From Salinarchaeum sp. Harcht-Bsk1 (GTDB taxonomy: Archaea > Halobacteriota > Halobacteria > Halobacteriales > Salinarchaeaceae), in contig NC_021313.1 in assembly GCF_000403645.1 (NCBI RefSeq), positions 3,119,014-3,183,013 of the forward strand: a DNA stretch of 64,000 bases, in the 5' to 3' direction. The notes beneath the pieces are model-generated. The model had not been told where the DNA came from, did not search any database, and saw only the letters and a program-made list of their open reading frames with translations. A program made the translations under genes and the position numbers. Of this stretch, positions 8,140 to 16,216 are shown one piece after another; positions within the stretch are counted from its first letter, which is position 1; every line of letters starts with the position of its first letter.

Positions 8140-8850
8140 ATGCAGACTCGTTTACAGCGAGCAAGTCTGGTCGTTGTACTCTTGCTAGTCGTTAGTGGAG
8201 TCGGCACTATTCAAGCGGGGGCATTGTCAGTAGGTGGTGATCATGCAGTTGTGAAAAATCTCGACGCAACAGAACAGTCACTCCCTCCTGTTGCGGACGT
8301 GGATGAATTGGATGGTGAGGAAGAGGAAGGTGAAGATGCAGAGGATTCGGACGAAGATGAGACAGGCGCTAGTCTGATTGGAGATTGGTGGGGCCTTGGT
8401 GGCGAAGTGAGTGAGGCCCCGTACATTGGTGTGGTTGAAGCGGGCATTGTCTTTCTCGTCGTCGGTGTCCTCGGGTACAGTCTTGCAAAGCGAAAGCGAT
8501 TGCTGCCGGTGCAATACCGTCGATATCAGTTACAAACACACCAGTGGATCGTTCTCATCGGAACGGCACTCACGCTGCCACACTTCATTGCTGTCGAAGA
8601 GTGGGAAGGCCTCGGTCTCGCAGTTGCTGTCTTACTCGGTGTAGAGGTGGCGAGTGGCCTGTACGGTCGATATCTACATCGACACGTCGTCCAGCTTGGA
8701 CGAGGAGATGAGACACCGTCAGTCGTTGGCCGTGTGCTGACCGTCACCAAAGAGACTCTCTTTTCACGATGGCGACGAGTACACGTCTTGCTGACTGTTG
8801 TCACTGCTATCGTCCTCGTCCTCCACATTATCACCGCAATCGGTGACTGA
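8140..8850 (+). CDS. bis-heme-type membrane protein with extracytoplasmic TGAS motif
   Basis: 236 residues from the ATG at 8140. An N-terminal signal or anchor helix (about 8-28) is followed by an acidic loop (about 33-95) containing TGAS at residues 75-78 (EDETGAS), then four helices. His134/His148 and His215/His229 are both H-x13-H, the spacing of two-heme four-helix cores like those of ferric reductases and cytochromes b. The TGAS lies in the segment predicted outside the cell, where an ApbE-attached FMN would be placed. Transcribed divergently from the apbE operon. Base composition is lower in GC than typical neighbours. The electron donor and acceptor are unknown. Confidence 0.68.
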   Translation: MQTRLQRASLVVVLLLVVSGVGTIQAGALSVGGDHAVVKNLDATEQSLPPVADVDELDGEEEEGEDAEDSDEDETGASLIGDWWGLGGEVSEAPYIGVVEAGIVFLVVGVLGYSLAKRKRLLPVQYRRYQLQTHQWIVLIGTALTLPHFIAVEEWEGLGLAVAVLLGVEVASGLYGRYLHRHVVQLGRGDETPSVVGRVLTVTKETLFSRWRRVHVLLTVVTAIVLVLHIITAIGD

Positions 8851-9009
8851 CCTTCCCGTGGTCTCGACTCAGCCTGATAGTAGAGGAATGACGGCAAAGT
8901 TGGAATTGGCCCGTTCCGGACAGTGCCGCACATCTTTCGATGGAGATGAGTCCGTACACGAGTCAGGGGTATGGAGTTCTAGTCGTCCCGACTAACACTT
9001 CCCGCCGTG

Positions 9010-10660
9010 ATGTCTTTCGACGAATCGCTCAACGCCCACACGTCGATTGGCCGGCCTACGACTCGACGTCACTGTACGACCAAAGTTCACTGACAGCGCT
9101 CACAGAGGATATCGGACCGTCTCGGGGATCTGGTTCGAACACAGCGCCCACAACTCGGTTGAGGGGTTCGTCTGTCAGTATCCACTATCCTACGTGGAGT
9201 TCAATCCCCACGACCAGTACTCTGGTCCGACTCGATACGAGATGCCACAGCTCTTCAGGGCGTTCGTGCTGAAAGAGATACACGGCTGGAGCCACGATAC
9301 CGCGCTTGTCGAGTATCTCCGGCAGCACCCAGGACCCCGTCACTCGCTCGGGTTCGACTCCGTGCCCGACCAGTCGACACTCTGGCGCAGTTGGAACCAG
9401 CGCTTCAGTGCTGACCTCCGTGAGACCACTCGAGAGGACGGCGCGGACGATTCTCATCAACGCACAGAATTCCGGTGTTGCGATTCCTCGTGAACCGGAA
9501 CCGAAGCTCCAGTACCACAACGACGAGTCTAGTGCGACCGATCCGGACGAACAGACTGTTTTGGAAGAAACAGCGAAGATCACTGACCACGTCAGCCGTG
9601 TCGTCTTTCCGGCGTTCTCGCTGGACCGTGGCGAGGGCTGTGAGATCCACGAGAACGCCTACTGGGACTTACAGACGTATCTCGGACTCCGTGAGAGACT
9701 GGCTGCGAACGAAGGGGCTCGCAGTTTCGTACATGAATCCACTCGGGATCGGACCCCACTGGGACACGCCCCTCGCAAACACATCCGTGATCTCTCGATT
9801 GACCAAGTGCGAGAGATGTACCGACAGGCCATCACTCGGCTCCTGAACGAAGTTGCGGAGACAGAGCAGTTCTTTCGAGCAGGGATCGTTGCAATCGACA
9901 TTACCGAAGCTGACCCGTTCACCGGCGATAGAACGGGCTACGAAGACGAGATTATCGGGACGAAATAGAAGACCGACGAATACGCCTATCAGTGGGCGAC
10001 GGTACAGTTGGTCGGTAACGCTGTCCCATTCGTGCTCGACGCTCGCCCCGTGCGGAAAGGCGAGTCGCGAAAAGAGGTCGTCGAGGACTTGGTCGATTCG
10101 GCTGAAGGTCTCGTTCGCGTCGATGACGTGCTGATGGATCGGGAGTTCGACAGCCAGCACATTCTAAAGATGATCAGCCAGCGTGGGCTCTCCTACGTCG
10201 TTCCCAAGCGGATTCAGACCAGCGAGAAAGCGCAGGCGAACCGGTTGCTCCAGTGTGTGATCAGGAGCGGTGTGAAACCGACCGGAAGCTCCACCTCGGG
10301 AACAACGAGTGGCACGAGACGACGCTCATCTATCGTCGGAAGGAGAACTCCGAACACACCGATCATCAGCAGTATTCGGTGTTCATGACGAATCGGGGGA
10401 GTGGACACCTCACGGAGTACGGGTATCGGTGGGAGATCGAGAGCGGCTACAAGTCGATCAAGCGGTTTATGGCCGCCACAACGTCGAAGCACTTCGGCCT
10501 GCGGTTCTTCTATTTCGCGTTCGCGAGTCTGCTGTACTCGGTCTGGCGGGCGGTCGATTTACTCGTGGAGGTACAGTTGACCGGTGAATACGAACACTCG
10601 CCGATCGTAACAGCCGACAATACGCTGACACTGGTGAAGAAGGACACCGGAATCGGATAG
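9010..10660 (+). pseudogene. IS4-type transposase, multiply broken
   Basis: A single transposase can be pieced together only by changing frame several times. The fragments are: about 9010-9130, 9130-9430 (GIWFEHSAHNSVEGFV onward), 9430-9965, 9969-10245 and 10253-10660. An in-frame TAG at 9966-9968 interrupts ...IIGTK / KTDEYAYQW. The DDE residues are visible as AIDITEAD, DDVLMDREFD and YRWEIESGYKSIK. The last fits the IS4-family Y-x2-R-x3-E-x6-K signature exactly when read from YGYR. No terminal inverted repeats were found by eye. It marks an old insertion between the redox locus and SRP19. Confidence 0.8.
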
Positions 10661-11090
10661 TAACGAGACTCTCTCCGCGATAGCGCGGCGTCTGAGTGGC
10701 AACACTATCCAGAGTCTCGGAAATCCGCTGGAATAGTTGCCTACAGAAAAAGAGCAGCTGTTCAGAAAGCGATCTGACGCAGATTCCGCTTATCGATTCG
10801 GGCGATGCCGCGCATTACAGGCCCGCTATACCCGCTGTAGTCTCAACTTCCGGACGATCTGGTTCTGTATAGCGATATGTGATATACGAGTCCTGCGTTC
10901 GCCGAATACTATATATCCTGATGTGACCGATGACTGGTATGATTCGCCACCATTCGTCCGTCTGAACGATCACGCGACGCGACGCGTCGAAGTGGAACGC
11001 CGCGCCGATCACCGTACAGCACCGGATGGGGGCGAGAGCCTGACGGCGCCCGAGCACAGGGATTATACCGAATCCACTCGCAGTTCAGGC
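10661..11090. other. intergenic region with inverted-repeat element upstream of SRP19
   Basis: About 430 bases after the transposase remnant. An open frame through it into SRP19 shows no recognisable protein. The notable content is the paired GTATAGCG element at 10824-10890, listed separately. The stretch 10900-10920 is AT-rich. Confidence 0.5.
10824..10886. repeat. paired inverted-repeat element, copy A
   Basis: CGCTATAC at 10824-10831 and its complement GTATAGCG at 10867-10874 are separated by 35 bases. The right arm continues as GTATAGCGATATGTGATATA (10867-10886). A second copy in opposite orientation is at 16378-16440, with the same 35-base spacing and 19 of 20 bases shared in the right-arm extension. 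It could be a regulatory site, a small structured RNA or a recombination site. Confidence 0.5.
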
Positions 11091-11372
11091 ATGGTCGAGA
11101 ACGTCCTCTGGCCTGCCTACTTCGACGCCGATCTCTCGCGTTCCGACGGGCGACGGGTCCCTTCCGATCTCGCGGTGGAGGACCCGACCGTCGAAGAGAT
11201 CGCCGAAGCCGTCGGGCAGGTCGGCTACGACGCCACCGTCGAGCGAGACGTCGCCTACCCGCGGGAACACTACCAGAAGCGCGGACGGATCGTCGTCCAC
11301 GACGCGACTGACACCGGGAAAGCAGACCTGATTCAGGCCGTCGGTGCCTACGTGACTGCGCTTCGAAACTGA
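11091..11372 (+). CDS. srp19: signal recognition particle 19 kDa subunit
   Basis: 93 residues from the ATG at 11091. A much longer upstream frame has no SRP19 similarity and is rejected. The family hallmarks are the N-terminal [20 protein letters not shown] and [25 protein letters not shown]19 binds the 7S RNA helices in the cytoplasm and lets SRP54 assemble, as part of co-translational membrane targeting. It is followed after nine bases by gar1, a pairing familiar from other haloarchaea. The 7S RNA gene itself is not seen in this window. Confidence 0.93.
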   Translation: MVENVLWPAYFDADLSRSDGRRVPSDLAVEDPTVEEIAEAVGQVGYDATVERDVAYPREHYQKRGRIVVHDATDTGKADLIQAVGAYVTALRN

Positions 11373-11381
11373 GCGATTCAG

Positions 11382-11603
11382 ATGGAACGACTCGGAACGA
11401 CCCACCGGATCGCACAGGGCCTCGCGATCGTGAAAGTCGACGACGTCCCCGACATCGGAACGGAGGTCGTCGACGACCAGCTCGACGAGGTCGGGAGCGT
11501 CGTCGACGTCTTCGGTCCCGTCAGCGAGCCGTACGCCGCCGTCTCGCCGCGCTCTGATCGATCCCTGGCACCGCTCATCGGGCAGCCCCTGTATCTCCGG
11601 TGA
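11382..11603 (+). CDS. gar1: H/ACA RNA-protein component Gar1
   Basis: 73 residues, typical of the short archaeal Gar1 core. The beta-barrel sequence GLAIVKVDDVPDIGTEVVDD and the later VVDVFGPVSEPYAAV match the family. Gar1 joins Cbf5, Nop10 and L7Ae on H/ACA guide RNAs to form the pseudouridine synthase that modifies rRNA. It sits nine bases downstream of SRP19 and is almost certainly in the same transcript. No glycine/arginine-rich tails are present, as expected for archaea. Confidence 0.88.
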   Translation: MERLGTTHRIAQGLAIVKVDDVPDIGTEVVDDQLDEVGSVVDVFGPVSEPYAAVSPRSDRSLAPLIGQPLYLR

Positions 11604-11751
11604 CCGCAGGACGACGGTTGGTTGTACCGGAAACCATCGACTCGACAAGTAGCTGCTTCGCTCACGATCGTACGTCGTCTCACATGGACACCTCCTGGGT
11701 CACTGCGTCCGAAGCGTAACCGGGAAGGCCGGACCCCCCGAGGCTGTCACC

Positions 11752-12870
11752 ATGGACGACCGGACGCGATCGATGGTAGCGGTCGCAGGGACGATCGGGC
11801 TCTTTCTGTGCGTCCAGCTCGGCGCGCTCGCACTGCTCGATCCCTACGTCGCCGCTGACGCCCAGCCTGTCGACGATCCGTCCAACGCATCCAACGTCGC
11901 GTACTTCTTCGGTGTGATACTGGTCGCTACGGCCGGCATGCTGGCTGCGATCAAGTTCGGCCTCGAGCGACTGATCCGGGGGTTCGTACTGTTGTCCTGC
12001 GGGTGGATTAGCTGGATCGTACTGGATACGATCCTGGCGTCGCTTGGGGCTGATTCGGTGGGGACGGGCACTGCGAGCACGGCAATCGAAGCGCTCGCGT
12101 TCATCGTACCGTTCGCAGTGGCTGCGACGCTCGTCGTGGCCCTCTTCGTACACCCGGAGTGGTACGTCATCGACGTCGCAGGCGTGTTGCTCGGCGCCGG
12201 CGCAGCGGGTCTGTTCGGACTCGCGTTCACCCCGCAACTCACCATCGTCTTTCTGGTCTTGCTGGCTGTCTACGACGCCATCAGCGTGTACGGTACGGAA
12301 CACATGCTGACCCTCGCAGAGGGCGTCTCCGACCTGAACGTGCCCGTCATGCTGGTCGTGCCGACGACGGGATCGTTCTCGTTGCTCACCGATACTGGCC
12401 CGTCGTCACTCGACGGGGACGAGACTGCGACTGGTGAGTCTGCCACCGAATCCACGGGAGCAGAACCGGCGGAAACGACCGTCGAAGCCCCGCAGGGCGG
12501 AGACGGCCCAGGGGTCGAGCAGGCTGCTAGCGAGGACGATTATCCCGCTGCGAACGACGGCGGCGGTCGAAACGCGATCTACATCGGCCTCGGTGACGCC
12601 GTCATGCCGACGATTCTCGTCGTGAGCGCCGCGTACTTCCTGCGTGACTCGGCCCCGCTGTACGACGTTCCGATCCTCGCGATCAATCTCCCTGCCCTTA
12701 CGGCGTTGCTCGGGACGCTCGTCGGCCTCGGTGCGCTGCTTGCGATGGTTCTGAAGGGCAGGCCCCACGCTGGGCTACCGATGCTCAACGGGGGAGCGAT
12801 CGCAGGCTATCTGATCGGGGCGCTCGCGAGCGGTATCGGCGTCGTCGAGGCCCTCGGCCTCCCGCTCTGA
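11752..12870 (+). CDS. presenilin-family intramembrane aspartyl protease (PSH)
   Basis: 372 residues with about nine hydrophobic helices. The two catalytic aspartates are in AVYDAISVYGTEHM (YD motif, about residue 181) and IGLGDAVMPT (GxGD motif, about residue 283). Between them is a long acidic cytoplasmic loop rich in Asp, Glu and Thr. The C-terminal motif normally read as PAL appears here as GLPMLNGG. Presenilin homologues cut membrane-spanning segments of substrate proteins within the membrane. Archaeal substrates are largely unknown. Monocistronic by position, 148 bases after gar1. Confidence 0.88.
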   Translation: MDDRTRSMVAVAGTIGLFLCVQLGALALLDPYVAADAQPVDDPSNASNVAYFFGVILVATAGMLAAIKFGLERLIRGFVLLSCGWISWIVLDTILASLGADSVGTGTASTAIEALAFIVPFAVAATLVVALFVHPEWYVIDVAGVLLGAGAAGLFGLAFTPQLTIVFLVLLAVYDAISVYGTEHMLTLAEGVSDLNVPVMLVVPTTGSFSLLTDTGPSSLDGDETATGESATESTGAEPAETTVEAPQGGDGPGVEQAASEDDYPAANDGGGRNAIYIGLGDAVMPTILVVSAAYFLRDSAPLYDVPILAINLPALTALLGTLVGLGALLAMVLKGRPHAGLPMLNGGAIAGYLIGALASGIGVVEALGLPL

Positions 12871-12899
12871 AAGCGTTCGAGGTCGCTGCGTTCGCCCGC

Positions 12900-13895
12900 T
12901 CAGTGCCCCGTGAGCGCCTCGCTCGCGGCGGAGAGCTCCAGTTCTGTGCCCAGCCCTCGTTCGATCGCTCGCTCGTAGAGCAAGTGTGCGGCGGCGACGG
13001 TCTCGATGCCTGTCCCACCGCTGTCGAACACGGTGATTTGCTCATCGCTCGTTCGACCGGGTGCAGTTCCGGCGACGACGTCGCCGAGTTCAGCGTGGAC
13101 GTGTGATTCGTCGACGACGCCGGCTTCGAGCGCGTCCAGAAAGGAGCCCGCGTCCTGTTCGACGCGGTCGCGAAGGTCGGGAACGTACCTGGAACGCTGG
13201 ATCGTTGGGTGGTCGAGTTCCCGCTTCTCGGGGTGGTACTGGCCCATCGCGGTGACGTGTGTCCCTGGATCGAGTTGCTCCCCGTCGAAGACCGGTTCGC
13301 TGGCGTTCGTGGCTGTGACGACGACGTCGGCCCCGTCGATGGCACTCGCACTGTCCGGAACCGCCCTTACCGCCGCCTCCAACCGTTCGTCGAACTCCGA
13401 TGCGAACGATTCGCGATGGGCCGTCGTCGGCGAGTAGACCCGAACCTCGGAGAGGTCGCGAACCGTGGCGATTGCCCTGAGTTGACCGCGCGCCTGTGGT
13501 CCGGATCCAATGACAGCGACGGTATTGGCGTCGTGTCGTGCCAGCGCATCGACCGCAACGGCGCCTGCAGCACCCGTCTTGAACGGGTTCATCCAGGCGC
13601 CGTCGAGGATGGCGAGTGGTTCGCCGGACTCGGCGTCGAACAGCGGCGTGACGAACCAGGCGTCACCTGCTTCGAACCCGGCCGAGTACGTGTACCCGCC
13701 CATCGCACCCGTCTCGGGCAGTATGGCGGTGTAGCCGGTGAGCATTCCTGGCGGATCGGACGACCCGAGCGTCGTCCGTGGCTTCGCGGGAGCGCCGTTG
13801 CCACGTTGTCGGTATCCGCTCCGGACGGCGTCGACGAAGGCTACTGGCTCTGCGAGTCCACGGAGGTCGTCACTGGCGAGGAAGACTGGCTGCAT
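12900..13895 (-). CDS. ornithine cyclodeaminase / mu-crystallin family oxidoreductase
   Basis: 331 residues, family length. The NAD-binding Rossmann motif VAVIGSGPQARGQLRAI lies near residue 130, and the preceding helix DGAWMNPFKTGAAGAVAVDAL is a family signature. Members include ornithine cyclodeaminase, alanine dehydrogenase and ketimine reductase, and the sequence alone does not settle which this is. It converges on the presenilin-like gene, with 29 bases between stops. Cytoplasmic. A proline-related function would fit with proCBA elsewhere in the window, but the two loci are not linked. Confidence 0.85.
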   Translation of the reverse strand: MQPVFLASDDLRGLAEPVAFVDAVRSGYRQRGNGAPAKPRTTLGSSDPPGMLTGYTAILPETGAMGGYTYSAGFEAGDAWFVTPLFDAESGEPLAILDGAWMNPFKTGAAGAVAVDALARHDANTVAVIGSGPQARGQLRAIATVRDLSEVRVYSPTTAHRESFASEFDERLEAAVRAVPDSASAIDGADVVVTATNASEPVFDGEQLDPGTHVTAMGQYHPEKRELDHPTIQRSRYVPDLRDRVEQDAGSFLDALEAGVVDESHVHAELGDVVAGTAPGRTSDEQITVFDSGGTGIETVAAAHLLYERAIERGLGTELELSAASEALTGH

Positions 13896-13931
13896 AGGAA
13901 GGAGGAAGCGTCGGAGACGGGAAAGTTCTGT

Positions 13932-14171
13932 TCAGTCGGCCTGGATTGCAGTGCTGCCCGAGGACTGCGTCTGCGACGTGGAGGCTGCGGTGGAGGCGGC
14001 CGTCTCGACTGGGCCGTTGACGAAGATAGCGTGACCCATCATACCGAATGCAGTGGTTCCCGCGAGCGATACGGCGACGGACTGTGGGACGCCGGCGACG
14101 AGGAGCGCACCCCCGATCCCGAGGAGCGCAATCGGGATGAGTGCCAGAATGAGGTCGTAGTATCCAGTCAT
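13932..14171 (-). CDS. small haloarchaeal membrane protein
   Basis: 79 residues from the ATG at 14171 (MTGYYDLILALIPIALLG). A longer in-frame start at 14258 is rejected because it would cover an AT-rich promoter-like region with inverted repeats. Two hydrophobic segments (about 7-28 and 33-55) are followed by a Ser/Thr/Gln/Ala-rich tail. Small proteins of this look are common in haloarchaea and have no known function. Confidence 0.7.
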   Translation of the reverse strand: MTGYYDLILALIPIALLGIGGALLVAGVPQSVAVSLAGTTAFGMMGHAIFVNGPVETAASTAASTSQTQSSGSTAIQAD

Positions 14172-14180
14172 AATATACTC

Positions 14181-14204
14181 TATGATAGTACTGGGTATAT
14201 CATA
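14181..14204 (-). promoter_or_regulatory. promoter/operator region of the small membrane protein
   Basis: An AT-rich inverted repeat, TATGATA at 14181-14187 and TATCATA at 14198-14204, begins ten bases upstream of the start codon at 14171. TATATCAT occurs again at 14229-14236. The position suits a TATA element plus a repressor or activator site. Confidence 0.4.
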
Positions 14205-14385
14205 AGTGTTCCGCCGGTATGCGAGTAGTATATCATCAGTCAATCCTCTAAAGGCCAAGCATAGAATCGGTATAACTTATGAGTACTATTACTCGGTGCC
14301 TGCTTGCGATTATATCGGTGTGTTAGCCAAACCCTACGTAGGCTGACCGTCTCGATGCTAAGGGCGCTGGAATCACAGCAGTAGC

Positions 14386-14667
14386 GTCATTTCGTCGTTT
14401 GCCGTCGTCGAACTGCGCGACCCCTCCGGTGAGTCACAGGCGTCAGATCGAGAGCTCGGGAATCGCGAGGCTCGAATCGATGAGATCGAGAATACTCGGG
14501 CGGCGCTGATCAAACGGCAAACGGGCTGCATCCTCGAGGAAGTCGGTCGTGGGTTGGACGTGAGGTACTTTACTGGACCGTTGGCTACCCCAGTTTCTGA
14601 TCCCTCCAGCATATATTGGGTCGTGGATTGTGGACACACTGGAAAGAATTGTCAATCAGCCAATTAG
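14386..14667 (+). pseudogene. possible decayed gene remnant
   Basis: An open frame of about 94 codons without a usable start codon encodes protein-like sequence (e.g. VVELRDPSGESQASDRELG and IDEIENTRAALIKRQTGCIL). Its amphipathic, charged composition looks like real coding sequence rather than a shadow frame. I do not recognise the family. It lies between the small membrane protein and the recombinase module and may be the tail of a gene cut down by an old rearrangement. Confidence 0.3.
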
Positions 14668-14781
14668 TATGCCCCGTATTCGGCCCAAAATCCGGGAAAA
14701 TACGGGACTACAATCGACGATAAGAGTCCTTATCCAGTGATGTACGGATAGATTGATGTGGCGGCCACTCGATGGCCAGGT

Positions 14782-15186
14782 ATGACCGAACAGGATCCCG
14801 AACGCACCAGCGTTCGCACCTACGTCCCAGCCTACCAGAAGGAGGAGTGGGCGACGCGTGCAAACGAACTCGAGATGAGCCTCAGCGAGTTCGTTCGGAC
14901 GATGGTCCAGGCGGGGAAGCGTGGATTCGAGGGGGGCCAGCCAGCGGCCGAATCTCGCGATCGCGAGAAAGGTGGTTCTGGCGACGCTACCCCTGGGGGT
15001 CAGGACCTGGAAACCACCGTCCTCGATGCCCTGGAAAATGGGCCGCTCGAATTCGACGAATTGGTCGACGTCGTGGCCGAGGATTTCCGGCGAGACGTCG
15101 ACGAAGCGCTCGGGCGCCTCGAGGAGGAGGATCGCGTCGAGCACGATCGGCTCGACGGCGGCTACCGGGTGACCGACGATGGCTAA
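14782..15186 (+). CDS. haloarchaeal DNA-binding-like protein coupled to recombinase (DUF5805-like)
   Basis: 134 residues from the ATG at 14782; an alternative start eight codons earlier is possible. The N-terminal half (RTYVPAYQKEEWATRANELE, then MSLSEFVRTMVQAGK) resembles a ribbon-helix-helix or related DNA-binding segment. The C-terminal half (LETTVLDALENGPLEFDELV) looks like a winged helix. The 3' end overlaps the recombinase start by eight bases, so the two are translationally coupled. The pairing recurs in haloarchaea by my recollection of the family. A role as recombinase accessory or repressor is inference. Confidence 0.62.
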   Translation: MTEQDPERTSVRTYVPAYQKEEWATRANELEMSLSEFVRTMVQAGKRGFEGGQPAAESRDREKGGSGDATPGGQDLETTVLDALENGPLEFDELVDVVAEDFRRDVDEALGRLEEEDRVEHDRLDGGYRVTDDG

Positions 15187-16216
15187 GACGGTCACCCCCG
15201 AAGCCGCAACGGACGATCCGATCGCGCACTTCCTCGAAGAGCAGCGGTACCACGGCAAGAGTCAACGAACGCTCGACGCCTACGAACGTGTGCTTCGTCG
15301 CTTCGAGGCGTTCCTCGCTGATCCGGAACGGGTCCCGACGGCTCCGACCACTCCAGCCGAGGCGACGCGCAGAGAGTGCATGGCGTGGATCCACGAACTT
15401 CGCGGGGAGTACGCCCGGAGCACCATCGCGTCGTACGCAGCCTACGTCCACCGATTCTACGGGTACATGGTCCGCGTCGAGGAGTTCGATTCGAATCCGA
15501 TGGCCCTGGTCCGCGAGGAAATGGACGAGCGCATCGAGAAGAATCCGACGCGCCGGGACCTCAGCGTCGCGGACATGCGAGCCTTCGTCGGTTCGATCGA
15601 GCATCCGCTCCACCGTGCGCTGGTGGTCACGCTACTCAAGACCGGGATGCGGGTCGGGGAACTCTGTAATCTGGATCTCCGCGACGTGGCGATCCACCAC
15701 GAACTCCGGGCGGAGTCAGCAACGCCGACGCGGGCCGCGCTCGACGGCCGTCCGAATGCCATCTACGTGGCTGCTGGCACGGAACTCGACGGCGACCGGT
15801 CTGCTGCGAACAAACGACAGCGATCGACGATCGTCCCCGTCGACGACGAATTGCAGTCCACGCTCGTTCGTTGGCTTGCGATCAGACCCGATGCCAGGAG
15901 CGATCCCGCCCCGCTATTTTCGCCGACGGACGGCGACTGGGGAGACCGCATCGAACCACACGCCGTCCGTCGCATCGTTCGCCAGTACGCCGAGCAGTGG
16001 GGATGGTACGAATCCGGCGCAGGTGCCGGCGAGAACGTCACTCCTCACTACTTTCGGCACTTCTTCACCACCCACCTCCGGGACAGAATCGGGGATCGGG
16101 GCGTCGTCAAGTATCTTCGAGGGGACGTCGCCGAGGACATCATCGACACGTACACCCACAACTGGGGCGGTCGGGTGCGGGGAGTGTACGAAGCGAACGT
16201 CTACTCCCTGGTGTAG
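15179..16216 (+). CDS. tyrosine site-specific recombinase (phage-integrase/Xer family)
   Basis: 345 residues. There is an N-terminal SAM-like core-binding domain (about 12-105) and a C-terminal catalytic domain. The expected residues are Arg in TGMRVGEL, His and Arg in HYFRHFF, and the nucleophile Tyr325 in DTYTHNW. The position normally held by His or Trp nine residues before the Tyr is Asp316 (LRGD). Such enzymes cut and join DNA at short inverted-repeat sites for integration or chromosome resolution. It overlaps the upstream DNA-binding-like gene. No tRNA or att site is evident beside it, so it may be a chromosomal Xer-like enzyme rather than a provirus integrase. Confidence 0.85.
   Translation: MAKTVTPEAATDDPIAHFLEEQRYHGKSQRTLDAYERVLRRFEAFLADPERVPTAPTTPAEATRRECMAWIHELRGEYARSTIASYAAYVHRFYGYMVRVEEFDSNPMALVREEMDERIEKNPTRRDLSVADMRAFVGSIEHPLHRALVVTLLKTGMRVGELCNLDLRDVAIHHELRAESATPTRAALDGRPNAIYVAAGTELDGDRSAANKRQRSTIVPVDDELQSTLVRWLAIRPDARSDPAPLFSPTDGDWGDRIEPHAVRRIVRQYAEQWGWYESGAGAGENVTPHYFRHFFTTHLRDRIGDRGVVKYLRGDVAEDIIDTYTHNWGGRVRGVYEANVYSLV

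Larger units (their letters stand above)
14172..14781. other. intergenic region upstream of the recombinase module
   Basis: About 610 bases of lower GC content. It holds the promoter of the leftward small membrane protein, a 10-base palindrome near 14333-14342 (CCTACGTAGG), and the gene-like remnant at 14386-14667. The last part, 14690-14780, should hold the promoter of the module that begins at 14782. Confidence 0.5.

Noticed and set aside
10737-11090. Long N-terminal extension of SRP19
   Set aside because: The extra 118 codons lack SRP19 or other protein features and the ATG at 11091 gives a perfect family N-terminus.
15179-16216. Provirus integrase with att sites
   Set aside because: No tRNA, direct repeat or viral genes are found beside the recombinase in this window.
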